Below are positions 42,816 through 51,651 of a DNA stretch of 64,000 bases, piece by piece (position 1 is the stretch's first letter; the number at the start of each line of letters is the position of its first letter). The stretch is from an uncultured Lachnospiraceae bacterium. Lineage in GTDB: Bacteria > Bacillota > Clostridia > Lachnospirales > Lachnospiraceae. The notes under the pieces were generated by a model. The model had not been told where the DNA came from and ran no database searches. It was given only the letters and a program-made list of their open reading frames with translations. The stretch spans positions 186,001 to 250,000 of the forward strand of contig CAJTMW010000003.1 of NCBI GenBank assembly GCA_910577275.1. Reading direction: 5' to 3'. A program made the position numbers and the translations under genes.

Positions 42816-44321
42816 TCATTGCATTTCAATAAACTCATATTTCCCGGAGCCTAATCCGGTAACTTTTCGGATAACATTTGCCGCTTTCATTGCATTCATA
42901 ATATTGGTTGCTTTAGATTTTGAACAATTTAACCATTCCATTACGTTTGTCTGACCAAATGGAACATTGATGCCGCACTTGTCAAATACCTGTTCAATAT
43001 TGGAAATGAAGGTTTCTGTTATTTCTGCATTTTCAAACAGGACACAGTATTTTTCAAAACCATTGCTTACATTTTCGGGGGCGTTGCTTACATTTTCGGG
43101 GGCGTTGCTTACATTTTCGGGGGCGTTGCTTACATTTTCAGGGGCGTTGCTTACTTTTCTGTAGAGCGAAACCTTAAAGCCATCGCCAAACTCTTCAAAT
43201 AAAGGTTCCGGCAATCCATATTCTTTACATCTGTTGATAATTCTTGGAAGTCCGGTTCCCCATGCCTCTACAATATGCATATAATGAAAGGCTTCTGCCA
43301 GGGCTTCATTTCTGCATGTAGATTTGCCCAATTTTGCTGTTTCCAAATCCAGTCCGCCATAAAGCATACCTGGTGATGAAACTTCGATTCTGTCATCATA
43401 CAGACATACCTGAATACAGGATTTATCCAGATAACTTCTGTGAAGGACTGCATTTGCAATCATCTCTCTGATAGCGGATATGGGCAGTTCATAGACATCT
43501 TTTCGATACTCGCCTTCAATTTCGGCTCCCATATCTATATGCCTTAGAACAAAATGGTAGGCATCATCTATCTGCTCATAAACAGGACCGTTAAATTCTT
43601 TTTTATCTATAAATATATCTCTTGTCTGCCCTTTAAATAAGGCACATTGAATCTTGGAAGATTTGATTTTATTATCTGTCAGCAAATTAAATGCATGTGT
43701 GGGGTAAGGATTTCTGCCAACTCTGCAAAGTATTCCAAAATCGTGAAGCTTTTCCAGGGTCATATCTTTTATGGAAAGTTTTTCTTCATCTGTCTCGCAG
43801 GAATCGATTGCAATTTGTTTCATCTTCCTGCATAAATCCAAAGCTTTCTTCTCATCGTATTCAAGGCCAATCTCCTGGAGGGTATCGTAGGATATATTTT
43901 GCCCTTCCAGTTCCAGCTCGTGCAGTTTCCTGATATCAGCAGGTCTGCTTGTACCATTTATTCTAATATAAGCGCTGTTTTCTTTGCTTTTATTTGCAAG
44001 ATAATAAGGTCTGAATTTACCTGGCGCTATATCGATAACAAGAATAGTTTTGTTTTCTGCTGTCTGGATGGAGATATCCGGCTCTATCTGTGGCGTGCAT
44101 GCATCTGAAATCATGTTTGAAATAGAATCTGATAGTTTAAACGGACTTTGCTCGCCAATTCCATACACATTACCGGTCTCATCTTCAATACCCAGAATTA
44201 TTTTTCCGCCGGTGCTGTTGGAAAATGCAATGATATCCTTCAGGAATTTTTCGTGCTTGTTGGGAATTTCTCTTTTGAATTCGATATTTTTACCTTCACC
44301 AAAATATTCTTTTTTTACCAT
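42816..44321 (-). CDS. AlbA_2 (Schlafen-like) ATP-binding regulator with HATPase_c_4 region
   Basis: A 501-residue protein. The N-terminal AlbA_2 domain (residues about 8-125) has EFKREIPNKHEKFLKDIIAFSNSTGGKIILGIED. The central HATPase_c_4-like region has MIANAVLHRSYLDKSCIQV and EAWGTGLPRIIN. A linker of four NAPENVS heptapeptides leads to a C-terminal winged helix FGQTNVMEWLNCSKSKATNIMNAM. AGGAGG precedes ATG 44321. Such proteins act as transcriptional or RNA-related regulators, sometimes near defence genes; no defined function is known to me. The linker is coded by a 21-bp tandem repeat. Confidence 0.85.
   Translation of the reverse strand: MVKKEYFGEGKNIEFKREIPNKHEKFLKDIIAFSNSTGGKIILGIEDETGNVYGIGEQSPFKLSDSISNMISDACTPQIEPDISIQTAENKTILVIDIAPGKFRPYYLANKSKENSAYIRINGTSRPADIRKLHELELEGQNISYDTLQEIGLEYDEKKALDLCRKMKQIAIDSCETDEEKLSIKDMTLEKLHDFGILCRVGRNPYPTHAFNLLTDNKIKSSKIQCALFKGQTRDIFIDKKEFNGPVYEQIDDAYHFVLRHIDMGAEIEGEYRKDVYELPISAIREMIANAVLHRSYLDKSCIQVCLYDDRIEVSSPGMLYGGLDLETAKLGKSTCRNEALAEAFHYMHIVEAWGTGLPRIINRCKEYGLPEPLFEEFGDGFKVSLYRKVSNAPENVSNAPENVSNAPENVSNAPENVSNGFEKYCVLFENAEITETFISNIEQVFDKCGINVPFGQTNVMEWLNCSKSKATNIMNAMKAANVIRKVTGLGSGKYEFIEMQ
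43065..43148. repeat. 21-bp tandem repeat, four units, inside the AlbA_2 gene
   Basis: Units 43065-43085, 43086-43106, 43107-43127 and 43128-43148 are nearly identical (one G/A change in the last). Each codes the heptapeptide NAPENVS on the minus strand, so copy-number change keeps the frame. Confidence 0.95.
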
Positions 44322-44366
44322 AATACAATCTGCCTCCTGTGGAAAACAGAATATTTTTACTAAAAT

Positions 44367-44388
44367 TTATGATAATAATATATCATAA
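44367..44388. promoter_or_regulatory. Palindrome upstream of the AlbA_2 gene, possible operator
   Basis: TTATGATA (44367-44374) and TATCATAA (44381-44388) form perfect 8-bp arms with a 6-bp AT spacer, about 46 bp before the ATG. It overlaps plausible -10 sequences and may be an autoregulatory site. Confidence 0.45.
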
Positions 44389-44420
44389 TCAGTCAGAATA
44401 ATACAAGCCAAAATGGGGGC

Positions 44421-45227
44421 TTAATCAAAAAGCCCCTCCATCCTGTCCTCAAATTCCTCCGCCCACGTATCGGCCCTGTTTTCGAAATCCTCCGCCCAAT
44501 CCTCCGCCTTATTTTCAATTTCCACTTCCAGCGCTTCTATTTTCTGTATGACTTCCTCAGGATATTCCTCCGAATCAGGGTATCCCATAAAGGCGTGGAT
44601 AAATTCATCGCTGACATGGAGCTTCCATTTCCCGTCTTTGTAAAAGGCGGAAAGGGTAACGGCGATGGTGCAGGTATCGCCGGAATCCAGAGAGTCGATT
44701 GCAGATAAAAAGCCGTCCATATTCCCTGCCAAATCTAACATATCTCTTATTAACGAGCCGATACCGATGCCTTCGCTCTCGCTCATATTTTCAAAAATGG
44801 ATGCAATATAATTTCCCGTGGCAAGGGACATGTCAAGATTGGTGATTTTTATATCAATCTCTGCATTTTTGTCAGACTCCCGGACGTCCGTGATTTCCCA
44901 CGACAGGTTTTGGGTGAACCTTTGGGAGAGCCGGTAATTGCGCTTATAGTGCTTCCCTTTGAAAAGGGCGGGCTGCAGCAGCTCATTAAAAACCCGGTAT
45001 TCCCTGGACTTGGGAATACCAATAAAGTTCCGCTGGGTGGAGATATAATTATCCGTATACTTGTTAAAGGTATCCAAATCCATAGTTTTCAGACTGTTCA
45101 TCACACATTCCGCGGCAGCTTCCGGGGAATTTAAGCCGTCCTTTGGCGTGGCTGCTGTGCCGCCGCAGGCGCACAGGAACAGGCTGCCGATGATAAGTAA
45201 AATAAAAAATGTTCTTTTCTTTGCCAT
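44421..45227 (-). CDS. Predicted lipoprotein with DUF5105/DUF4878-like fold
   Basis: A 268-residue exported protein. The signal segment TFFILLIIGSLFLCACGG carries a lipobox (LCAC, lipidated at C21). The body starts SPEAAAECVMNSLKTMDLDTFNKYTDN, the layout of NTF2-like lipoproteins in Firmicutes. The last 45 residues are an acidic helical tail with a recurring W-A-E-(D/E)-F-E pattern, ending at the gene stop. The function is unknown. It lies downstream of the Agr-like kinase on the same strand, separated by tandem palindromic repeats. Confidence 0.75.
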   Translation of the reverse strand: MAKKRTFFILLIIGSLFLCACGGTAATPKDGLNSPEAAAECVMNSLKTMDLDTFNKYTDNYISTQRNFIGIPKSREYRVFNELLQPALFKGKHYKRNYRLSQRFTQNLSWEITDVRESDKNAEIDIKITNLDMSLATGNYIASIFENMSESEGIGIGSLIRDMLDLAGNMDGFLSAIDSLDSGDTCTIAVTLSAFYKDGKWKLHVSDEFIHAFMGYPDSEEYPEEVIQKIEALEVEIENKAEDWAEDFENRADTWAEEFEDRMEGLFD

Positions 45228-45254
45228 TTTAATCTACCTCCTGCTGTTTTTATA

Positions 45255-45328
45255 ACAATAAGCTGACCCGCGAAGCGCGGCAGCGTTTGTTACAATAAGC
45301 TGACTCGCGAAGCGTGACAGCGTTTGTT
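45255..45328. repeat. Two tandem copies of a 37-bp palindromic repeat
   Basis: Copies 45255-45291 and 45292-45328 differ at three positions. Each folds into a hairpin with GCTG/CAGC outer arms and an inner stem CCGCG/CGCGG in copy 1 or TCGCG/CGTGA in copy 2. One change is fully compensatory (C-G to T-A) and another gives a G-T pair, so the fold is kept. It lies between the kinase stop and the lipoprotein start. Confidence 0.85.
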
Positions 45329-45401
45329 TTTATTATATTGGCCGGTTTCCCGAATTCAACAGGCATGGCACGAACAGACGGCAGAAAAGCAAAAAAAGAC
45401 G

Positions 45402-46676
45402 TCAGGGGATAATTGCGGAGAAATAAAACCACCCGTTATCGTATTTCAGGACACTGGTCCCGCCATGTGCTCTGATAACGGAATCCACGTTCAGCAGCCC
45501 CGTTCCGTGACGGGAGCCGCGCTGTCTTCCGGTAACAACCCTGTTGTCCTTTATCAGCACCGGCTCCTTTACAGGGTTGCGGACGGAGAGTATCAACTGG
45601 CCGTTTTCCATAGTCATTTTAAACTTGACTATCCTGCCGGAATCCAGCTTTTCGCAGGCGGAGATTGCATTGTCAAGCAAATTGCCAAGGAGTATGACGA
45701 TTTCCTCCTCGCTGATGCAAAGACCGGACAAATCGTTTATGGCAAGGGTCATTGTAATTCCCTTATCGGAGGCTTCCTGATATTTTCTGTTCAGGATAAT
45801 GTTTACCACCTCGTGGCCGGTGTTGATAAGGCTGGAGCTCTGGGAAAGGGTTCCCGTCAGGCGGGAAATATAGGAGAGGGCGTTTTGCATTTGCCCATTT
45901 TCCAGCATTCCCTGAATACAGCCGAGCTGATTTTTATAGTCGTGAAGCTGCCGCCTTTGTAAATCGTAGCTTTTCTGCATCCCCTGATAAAGAAGCATTT
46001 GATTTTGCGTTTTCTCCTGGAGGAGGCGGAGCCGCTGCATTTCTTCTTCCCTGTCCATTGCTTTGCTGATAAAGTAAAAGCTGCAGACATTAATAACTGC
46101 AAAGCCGGACAGAGCGGCGAGCCTTGCATGGTTTTCGGCGGCGGTTCCGCTCTCGTTTATCATAATTATCGAAAGAATGACTATGAGGCTGACAAGAGAA
46201 AAAAAGCCTGCGAAAATCCGGCTTTTGACGGGCCATTGGCGGGAATGGTTTTTAAACCTATGGTGAAAAATCAGCATCAGGCATAAAAAGATACTGTGTA
46301 TGATATATTCCGCCGCGTCATTGAGGCTCCTGTGTAAAGCAGGAGGGAAAAGATACATGGCGGAGACAAGAAGGGACGATATAATCCAGTAAATACTGCA
46401 AAGCAGCAGGGAAAATACCAGGCTGCGGACAAAAGTTACATCAAAGAAAATCAGCGCCGCCGCCATGATGACCAGGACAAAACGAACCGGTTGGAAGATA
46501 AAAGGCGGAATCGGGGTAAAGGAAATCAGAAGGAGTCCGGCCATAAACGCAGGGAGCCTTAAGAACCGCAGCCACAAAGCGGAGAAAGTCCGCTTCGGCA
46601 GCAGGGCTTCAAAGAACAGAGTGCAGCCGGCGGCAAGCAAAAAGGATAAAATAACGCTTCTTATGATAGTTTCCAT
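45402..46676 (-). CDS. Agr-type sensor histidine kinase (GHKL family)
   Basis: A 424-residue membrane kinase. Six or so hydrophobic helices cover residues 1-210, then a cytoplasmic helix leads to the phospho-acceptor region QLHDYKNQLGCIQGML (H box of HPK10 type). The ATPase domain has LLGNLLDNAISACEKL (N box) and GRQRGSRHGTGLLNVDSVIRAHGG (G box). Its ATG overlaps the response-regulator stop by one base, so both are made together. No agrB/agrD or peptide exporter genes are adjacent, so the signal is unknown. Confidence 0.9.
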   Translation of the reverse strand: METIIRSVILSFLLAAGCTLFFEALLPKRTFSALWLRFLRLPAFMAGLLLISFTPIPPFIFQPVRFVLVIMAAALIFFDVTFVRSLVFSLLLCSIYWIISSLLVSAMYLFPPALHRSLNDAAEYIIHSIFLCLMLIFHHRFKNHSRQWPVKSRIFAGFFSLVSLIVILSIIMINESGTAAENHARLAALSGFAVINVCSFYFISKAMDREEEMQRLRLLQEKTQNQMLLYQGMQKSYDLQRRQLHDYKNQLGCIQGMLENGQMQNALSYISRLTGTLSQSSSLINTGHEVVNIILNRKYQEASDKGITMTLAINDLSGLCISEEEIVILLGNLLDNAISACEKLDSGRIVKFKMTMENGQLILSVRNPVKEPVLIKDNRVVTGRQRGSRHGTGLLNVDSVIRAHGGTSVLKYDNGWFYFSAIIP

Positions 46677-47389
46677 TACATTGCTCCTTTGTAGGTTACG
46701 TACGCTTCCTTTGCCGACTGAAAGCGGGAACGCGGTACGGGCAGCTCTAATCCGGTATCCAGATAAGCTGTGTAATTATTGATTTTCCGAATGTGCTTCA
46801 TATTTACCAGATAGCTTTTGTGAATGCGCAGAAAGCCGCAGCCGCTCAGTTCCTGCTCGACGGCGTCCAGCCTGCTGTATATCTGATAATGAGTCATCTC
46901 TGATTCCATGTAGTAAAAGACGGACTTGTGTCTGCTGCTTTCTATATAAATAATGTTGTCGGTATATAATTTCCGCTCGCCTTCGATAAAGGAAAAGGTT
47001 ACCTGTGACGTGCGCATTTTCTGTAAAATTGCGTCCATGCATTCCCCCATGGCCACATCAAGGGTATCCTTCATAAGATAGCGGATGGCGTTTGCCTTAT
47101 ATCCCTCCAGGGCATAATCAATAAAAGCAGTCACAAACACAAGGAAGGTGTCCGAGTGAAAGGCGCGCATTTGCATGGCGGTTTCAATGCCGTTTAACTC
47201 GTCCATACTGATATCCATAAAAACAATGTCGTATTTTACGTTGTTTTCACTTTGGGATAAGAATTCCTCCCCCGAGGTAAAAAAGGAAATGGAGCTGCCA
47301 AGGTCCCGTTTTTCAAGGTAATCGGTGAGAAGCCGTCGGATTTTTTCTCTGTAAAATTGTTCGTCATCGCATATGGCGATTTGCAGCAT
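46676..47389 (-). CDS. LytTR-family response regulator (AgrA type)
   Basis: A 237-residue regulator. The receiver domain has the acidic pair in ICDDEQFYREKI, the phospho-acceptor Asp in YDIVFMDISMDELNGIE, and Lys in the later ANAIRYLMKD. A LytTR DNA-binding domain follows, with DNIIYIESSRHKSVFYY and LRIHKSYLVNMKHIRKI. It is the first gene of the two-gene operon, transcribed leftward. Gene order (regulator before kinase) is the opposite of staphylococcal agr but common in Clostridia. Confidence 0.92.
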   Translation of the reverse strand: MLQIAICDDEQFYREKIRRLLTDYLEKRDLGSSISFFTSGEEFLSQSENNVKYDIVFMDISMDELNGIETAMQMRAFHSDTFLVFVTAFIDYALEGYKANAIRYLMKDTLDVAMGECMDAILQKMRTSQVTFSFIEGERKLYTDNIIYIESSRHKSVFYYMESEMTHYQIYSRLDAVEQELSGCGFLRIHKSYLVNMKHIRKINNYTAYLDTGLELPVPRSRFQSAKEAYVTYKGAM

Positions 47390-47634
47390 GGCGGTTATCC
47401 CCTTTCTGATACTTTAAGCAGCCTTTGCTCCGGGTGCCTGTTATTTAGGATAACACGTTGGCGGCAGAGTTATCAAGACACAGGAATTTTACACGGCAAA
47501 GTTTTGCGGCGGAACCATTGGAATGAAAGGGCTTTTTGAAGAAAAACCGGAATAATACAAATTTTTATTGTAAAAGATTGCGGCGGATGGAGAAAGTGTA
47601 ATAAGATATAAGCGATAAGGAGGAGAGATTATTT

Positions 47635-48420
47635 ATGGGTAAATATATTCTGGAATGCTGTGTGGACAGCGTGGAATCCGCGCTTGCGGCAGCCGAGGGA
47701 GGGGCGGACCGGCTGGAGCTGTGTTCGGGGCTCATCATAGGAGGGCTTACCCCGGGCATTTCCCTGTTCGAGCAGATAAGACGTTACAGCGATATCCCGA
47801 TTCGGGTGCTTTTGCGTCCCCGCTTTGGAGATTTTCTTTATACAGAGCATGAGTTTGAGATATTGAAAAGGGAGACGGAGCTGTTTGGCAGGGCCGGAGC
47901 GGAGGGAATCGTAATCGGGTGTCTTAAGGAGGACGGAAGTCTCCATATGCCGCAGATGAGGGCGCTGATGGAAGCGGCGGGCGGTATGAAGGTCACGCTG
48001 CACCGGGCCTTTGACGTGTGCGCGGACCCGATGGAAGCCTATGAGCAGGCCGGGGAGCTTGGGATTGATACAATATTGACCTCCGGGCAGGAGGAAAACT
48101 GCCTGAAAGGAATAGAACTGCTAAGGAGGCTTGACCATATTCGGGAAGAAAAGGGTGGGCCGAAGCTGATGGCGGGAGCGGGAGTAACGCCGGAGGTTAT
48201 CAGACAGTTTTTGGCACAGACAAATATCACGTGTTATCATATGTCGGCAAAAAAGATTGTGGACAGCGGCATGCGCTACCGGAAGGAAGGCGTTCCCATG
48301 GGGCTTCCGGCGATGGACGAATACAGTATTTTCAGGACAGACAGGGAGGTTGTGGCGGAGGCTAAGAGGATATTAAAAATTAATTCCGGTAAGCTATGCG
48401 AATTTCCCGCAATGTGTTAA
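47635..48420 (+). CDS. cutC: CutC family protein
   Basis: TIM-barrel protein of 261 residues. Family signatures are LECCVDSVESALAAAEGGADRLELCSGLIIGGLTP, RVLLRPRFGDFLYT, VTLHRAFDVCADP and ILTSGQEENCLKGIELL. CutC was named for copper tolerance in enterics; its biochemical role remains unclear, so only the family is claimed. AAGGAGGAG precedes ATG 47635. It diverges from the Agr-like operon; the 245-bp gap between them holds no RNA element I could identify. Confidence 0.93.
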   Translation: MGKYILECCVDSVESALAAAEGGADRLELCSGLIIGGLTPGISLFEQIRRYSDIPIRVLLRPRFGDFLYTEHEFEILKRETELFGRAGAEGIVIGCLKEDGSLHMPQMRALMEAAGGMKVTLHRAFDVCADPMEAYEQAGELGIDTILTSGQEENCLKGIELLRRLDHIREEKGGPKLMAGAGVTPEVIRQFLAQTNITCYHMSAKKIVDSGMRYRKEGVPMGLPAMDEYSIFRTDREVVAEAKRILKINSGKLCEFPAMC

Positions 48421-48491
48421 GATAAAATCAGCGAGGTCAGGCGGTACATGAAAGGCCGGGCGTACGGTTTTGCGCGGAGGAGGGCGGAATA

Positions 48492-49241
48492 TTGTTCTGG
48501 TGTCATCTTTTATTTGTATTGGGAATTTTATCAATTATATATTTCCTGTGCGTTGCCTTTTTTGTGGGCCACGGAACTAATTTTTATTTTATCTGGCTGT
48601 TTTTCGGCGCAGGCGCAATCATTTTGTCAACTTTACTTCGAAAGGGAATCTGGCAGAAATGCCTGCCCCTATGGTTCCGCAGATTATTTCTGGTGGGAGT
48701 ATGCCTTTTAAGCCTTTTGTTCGTGATTGTGGAAGGACTCATTATCAGCGGTTTTACGCAGAAAGGACCGGATGGGCTTGATTATCTGGTGGTGCTTGGC
48801 GCCCAGATGAAAGCGAGCGGACCGTCTAAGGCTCTTCGATACCGTCTGGATAAGGCCTGCGAGTATCTTGAGGAAAATGAGGGGACGAAGGTGATTGTCT
48901 CCGGCGGTCAGGGGCGCGACGAGCATATATCGGAGGCTCAGGGAATGTACGATTATCTGACGGCTCAGGGGATTGAAAAGGAGAGGATTTTCATGGAGGA
49001 TAAGTCGAAGAACACTTTCCAGAATCTGACCTTTTCGGCGGAATTTCTTGATAAGGAAACGGATTCCGTAGGCGTGGTGTCCAACAATTTCCATGTTTTC
49101 CGGGCGGTTAAAATTGCGGAAAAGGCAGGATATCGGAATGTGTGCGGAATTGCGGCAAGGGGAGAGCCCTTTTTGCAAATCAATAACATGGTGCGGGAAT
49201 TCCTGGGAGTGATGAAGGATTTTCTTGTGGGGAATATGTAA
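48492..49241 (+). CDS. YdcF/SanA-like DUF218 membrane protein
   Basis: A 249-residue protein with three N-terminal hydrophobic helices (residues about 2-25, 33-50 and 66-88) and a DUF218 domain. DUF218 motifs are LDYLVVLGAQMKASGPSKALRYRLDKA, VIVSGGQGRDEHISEAQGM, and KSKNTFQNLTFSAEFL with VVSNNFHVFRA. It uses a TTG start at 48492, eight bases after AGGAGGG. Family members are linked to envelope precursor handling such as SanA/ElyC; function here is inferred. Confidence 0.85.
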   Translation: MFWCHLLFVLGILSIIYFLCVAFFVGHGTNFYFIWLFFGAGAIILSTLLRKGIWQKCLPLWFRRLFLVGVCLLSLLFVIVEGLIISGFTQKGPDGLDYLVVLGAQMKASGPSKALRYRLDKACEYLEENEGTKVIVSGGQGRDEHISEAQGMYDYLTAQGIEKERIFMEDKSKNTFQNLTFSAEFLDKETDSVGVVSNNFHVFRAVKIAEKAGYRNVCGIAARGEPFLQINNMVREFLGVMKDFLVGNM

Positions 49242-49262
49242 AATAATTACAGGAGGTATGCA

Positions 49263-49979
49263 ATGGAACAGATTGAAAAATTAAGAGAAATTGTAAACGG
49301 CAGCAGTAATATTGTATTTTTCGGTGGGGCGGGAGTTTCCACGGAAAGCGGTATCCCGGATTTTCGAAGTGTGGACGGGCTGTATCACCAGACCTATGAC
49401 TATCCCCCGGAAACGATTTTGAGCCACACTTTTTACAGGCAAAAGCCGGAGGAATTTTTCCGCTTTTACAGGAATAAAATGCTCTGTCTTGACGCAAAGC
49501 CCAATGCCGCGCACCTTAAGCTGGCTCAGTGGGAAAAGGAAGGGAAGCTTAAGGCGGTGATTACCCAGAACATCGACGGGCTTCACCAGGCGGCGGGAAG
49601 CAGGGAGGTTTTGGAGCTTCACGGTAGCGTGCTGCGGAATTATTGTGAGGAATGCGGGAAGTTTTTTGACGCGGAGTATATGCTGCATTCGGAGGGCGTG
49701 CCAAAATGCGACGCCTGCGGCGGCTCCGTCAAGCCGGACGTGGTTTTATACGAGGAAGGTCTGAATGACGAAACCCTGCGCAGCGCAATCAGCTATATCA
49801 GGAATGCGGATGTTCTGATTATCGGCGGTACTTCCCTTGTGGTTTATCCGGCGGCAGGGCTGATTGATTATTACAGGGGGAATAAGCTGGTGCTGGTGAA
49901 CAAGACGCCTACGGGCAGGGACAATATGGCGGATTTGGTGGTGCAGGGCAGCATCGGAGAAATTTTCGCGGCGCTGTAA
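49263..49979 (+). CDS. cobB: NAD-dependent protein deacylase, sirtuin family
   Basis: Sir2-family enzyme of 238 residues that removes acyl groups from lysines using NAD. It has the NAD pocket GGAGVSTESGIPDFRS, the catalytic QNIDGLHQAAG with LHGS, and a zinc ribbon CEECGKFF...CDACGG. GGTSLVVYPAAGL and LVNKTPTGRD close the Rossmann fold. It starts 21 bp after the YdcF-like gene with AGGAGG before ATG 49263, so it probably belongs to the same transcript. Confidence 0.95.
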   Translation: MEQIEKLREIVNGSSNIVFFGGAGVSTESGIPDFRSVDGLYHQTYDYPPETILSHTFYRQKPEEFFRFYRNKMLCLDAKPNAAHLKLAQWEKEGKLKAVITQNIDGLHQAAGSREVLELHGSVLRNYCEECGKFFDAEYMLHSEGVPKCDACGGSVKPDVVLYEEGLNDETLRSAISYIRNADVLIIGGTSLVVYPAAGLIDYYRGNKLVLVNKTPTGRDNMADLVVQGSIGEIFAAL

Positions 49980-50067
49980 CTGACAGGCGGCGCCGGCACC
50001 GCGCCGGTCTTAAGTCGGTATGGAAAGAAGGGGCGGCGGCCGCAGAGCGGGATTTAGGAGTGAAATT

Positions 50068-50274
50068 ATGGATATTTGCGTAGGAGACAGGGTGACATTA
50101 AAAAAGCCGCACCCCTGCGGGAGCTTTGAGTGGGAGGTTCTGCGCGTGGGGGCTGATTTCCGGTTGAAATGCGCGGGCTGCGGGCATCAGATTATGAGTC
50201 CGCGAAGCCAGGTGGAGAAAAGAATCCGAAAGATTGAAAAATTTGGACAACCGCTTGCAAAAAACGGAAATTAG
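50068..50274 (+). CDS. DUF951 family protein
   Basis: A 68-residue protein beginning MDICVGDRVTLKKPHPCGSF, with EWEVLRVGADFRLKC and the cysteines of CAGCGHQI, a compact zinc-ribbon or OB-like fold. DUF951 genes usually sit beside ychF or rpsF, as here. ATG 50068 has TTAGGAG upstream; a longer frame to 50020 has no ribosome site. The 3' end holds the promoter of rpsF. The function is unknown. Confidence 0.88.
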   Translation: MDICVGDRVTLKKPHPCGSFEWEVLRVGADFRLKCAGCGHQIMSPRSQVEKRIRKIEKFGQPLAKNGN

Positions 50275-50283
50275 TGGTATGAT
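50255..50283 (+). promoter_or_regulatory. Sigma-A promoter for rpsF-ssb-rpsR
   Basis: TTGCAA at 50255-50260, a 17-bp spacer and TATGAT at 50278-50283, overlapping the last codons of the DUF951 gene. Confidence 0.75.
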
Positions 50284-50306
50284 ATTACTCCGTGATATGT
50301 TAAAAA

Positions 50307-50350
50307 GATTTCTGAAACAACAGAAATCCCTATTCCTTGCTCCCGCAAGG
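50307..50350 (+). promoter_or_regulatory. Candidate S6:S18-type leader of rpsF
   Basis: Two hairpins lie in the leader: GATTTCTG (50307-50314)/CAGAAATC (50321-50328), and CCTTGC (50335-50340)/GCAAGG (50345-50350) with loop TCCC. A leader that binds the S6:S18 complex is widespread before rpsF. I do not see the full consensus with certainty. Confidence 0.45.
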
Positions 50351-50381
50351 GGGCCAGAGACCAAAAGGAGGTAACTTAAGC

Positions 50382-50672
50382 ATGAACAAATATGAATTAG
50401 CCGTTGTTGTAAATGCGAAACTCGAAGATGAAGAAAGAGCGGCGGTTGTTGACAACTGCAAGGCTTTAATCGAAAGATTCGGCGGTACAATTACAAACGT
50501 TGACGACTGGGGCAAAAAGAGACTGGCATATGAAGTTCAGAAGATGAAAGAAGGCTTTTACTACTTCATCCAGTTTGATGCCGAGAGTACTGCGCCGGCG
50601 GAAATCGAGAGCCGTATTCGCATTATGGACAATGTTATCAGATTTTTATGCGTTAAACAGGAAAAAGCGTAA
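50382..50672 (+). CDS. rpsF: 30S ribosomal protein S6
   Basis: A 96-residue small-subunit protein that binds S18 in the platform. MNKYELAVVVNAKL, the central WGKKRLAYEVQKMKEGFYYFIQF and the closing MDNVIRFLCVK are family standard. ATG 50382 is preceded by AAAGGAGG; a longer frame to 50337 is upstream leader. First gene of rpsF-ssb-rpsR. Confidence 0.97.
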   Translation: MNKYELAVVVNAKLEDEERAAVVDNCKALIERFGGTITNVDDWGKKRLAYEVQKMKEGFYYFIQFDAESTAPAEIESRIRIMDNVIRFLCVKQEKA

Positions 50673-50709
50673 GACGCATCTGCGTTATGCGCTGGAAAGA
50701 TGAGGAAGT

Positions 50710-51168
50710 ATGAATAAAGTAATACTGATGGGGCGTTTAACGAGAGACCCCGAGGTGAGATACTCACAGGGGGACAATTCAATGGCGATTGCCAGATATA
50801 CACTTGCCGTGGACAGGAGATTTAACCGTAACAACGATGAAAACACGGCCGATTTTATCGGCTGCGTGGCTTTCGGGAGAGCCGGGGAGTTTGCTGAAAA
50901 GTATTTCAGAAAAGGACTCAAGGTTTTAGTTACGGGCCGTATCCAGACAGGAAGCTATACCAACAGGGATGGCGTTAAGGTGTACACTACGGATGTAGTT
51001 GTTGAGGACCAGGAATTTGCCGAGAGCAAGAACAGCAGCAGCGCCGGTACGGACGGCGGATATAACGGCGGTTATGGCGGCAGCAGCAGAACTCCTGAGC
51101 CCTCGGGAGCGGGCGACGGCTTCATGAATATTCCTGATGGAATTGACGAGGAGCTGCCGTTTAACTAA
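50710..51168 (+). CDS. ssb: Single-stranded DNA-binding protein
   Basis: A 152-residue OB-fold protein protecting single-stranded DNA during replication and repair. [39 protein letters not shown] and the DNA-binding [15 protein letters not shown] are conserved. A Gly/Ser-rich linker leads to the acidic tip DEELPFN, which recruits partner proteins. It sits between rpsF and rpsR, the typical bacterial order. Confidence 0.97.
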   Translation: MNKVILMGRLTRDPEVRYSQGDNSMAIARYTLAVDRRFNRNNDENTADFIGCVAFGRAGEFAEKYFRKGLKVLVTGRIQTGSYTNRDGVKVYTTDVVVEDQEFAESKNSSSAGTDGGYNGGYGGSSRTPEPSGAGDGFMNIPDGIDEELPFN

Positions 51169-51202
51169 GGTTTTGAAGAATGAAAGACAGGAGGCAATAA
51201 CG

Positions 51203-51463
51203 ATGGCATATAATAAAGACAGGTCTGATTCTCCCATGAGAAAAAAAGGCGGAATGCGCAGAAGAAAAAAAGTTTGTGTGTTCTGTGGCAAGGACAATGT
51301 GATTGATTACAAGGATGTAAACAAATTAAAGAGATATGTGTCTGAGAGAGGCAAAATCCTCCCCAGAAGAATCACAGGAAACTGTGCAAAGCATCAGAGG
51401 GCTCTTACGGTTGCAATCAAGAGAGCGCGTCACGTTGCACTTATGCCTTATACATGTGATTAA
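51203..51463 (+). CDS. rpsR: 30S ribosomal protein S18
   Basis: An 86-residue basic protein, partner of S6. [35 protein letters not shown] and [25 protein letters not shown] are diagnostic. The cysteines CVFC and NCAKH make it the zinc-binding C-plus form. ATG 51203 follows AGGAGG. It ends the operon, followed by a terminator. Confidence 0.97.
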   Translation: MAYNKDRSDSPMRKKGGMRRRKKVCVFCGKDNVIDYKDVNKLKRYVSERGKILPRRITGNCAKHQRALTVAIKRARHVALMPYTCD

Positions 51464-51518
51464 TATTGGAGCGGGAAGCGACTTTCCTTCACAAAAAGTT
51501 TTTACATGAAATTGTAAG

Positions 51519-51547
51519 CGGCTGCCGGTAAACGGCAGCCGTTTTTT
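51519..51547 (+). terminator. Rho-independent terminator of rpsF-ssb-rpsR
   Basis: A perfect 9-bp stem CGGCTGCCG/CGGCAGCCG with a 5-nt loop GTAAA, followed by TTTTTT. Confidence 0.95.
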
Positions 51548-51651
51548 AACCCTCGCCGGGGCAGCATTCGTCAAATGTATCAAACGAAGTTTGTATTGCT
51601 TTGCATCCGCATGACTTATTGCCCGCAGAAATAAAGAAGGAGGAGAAGGGA

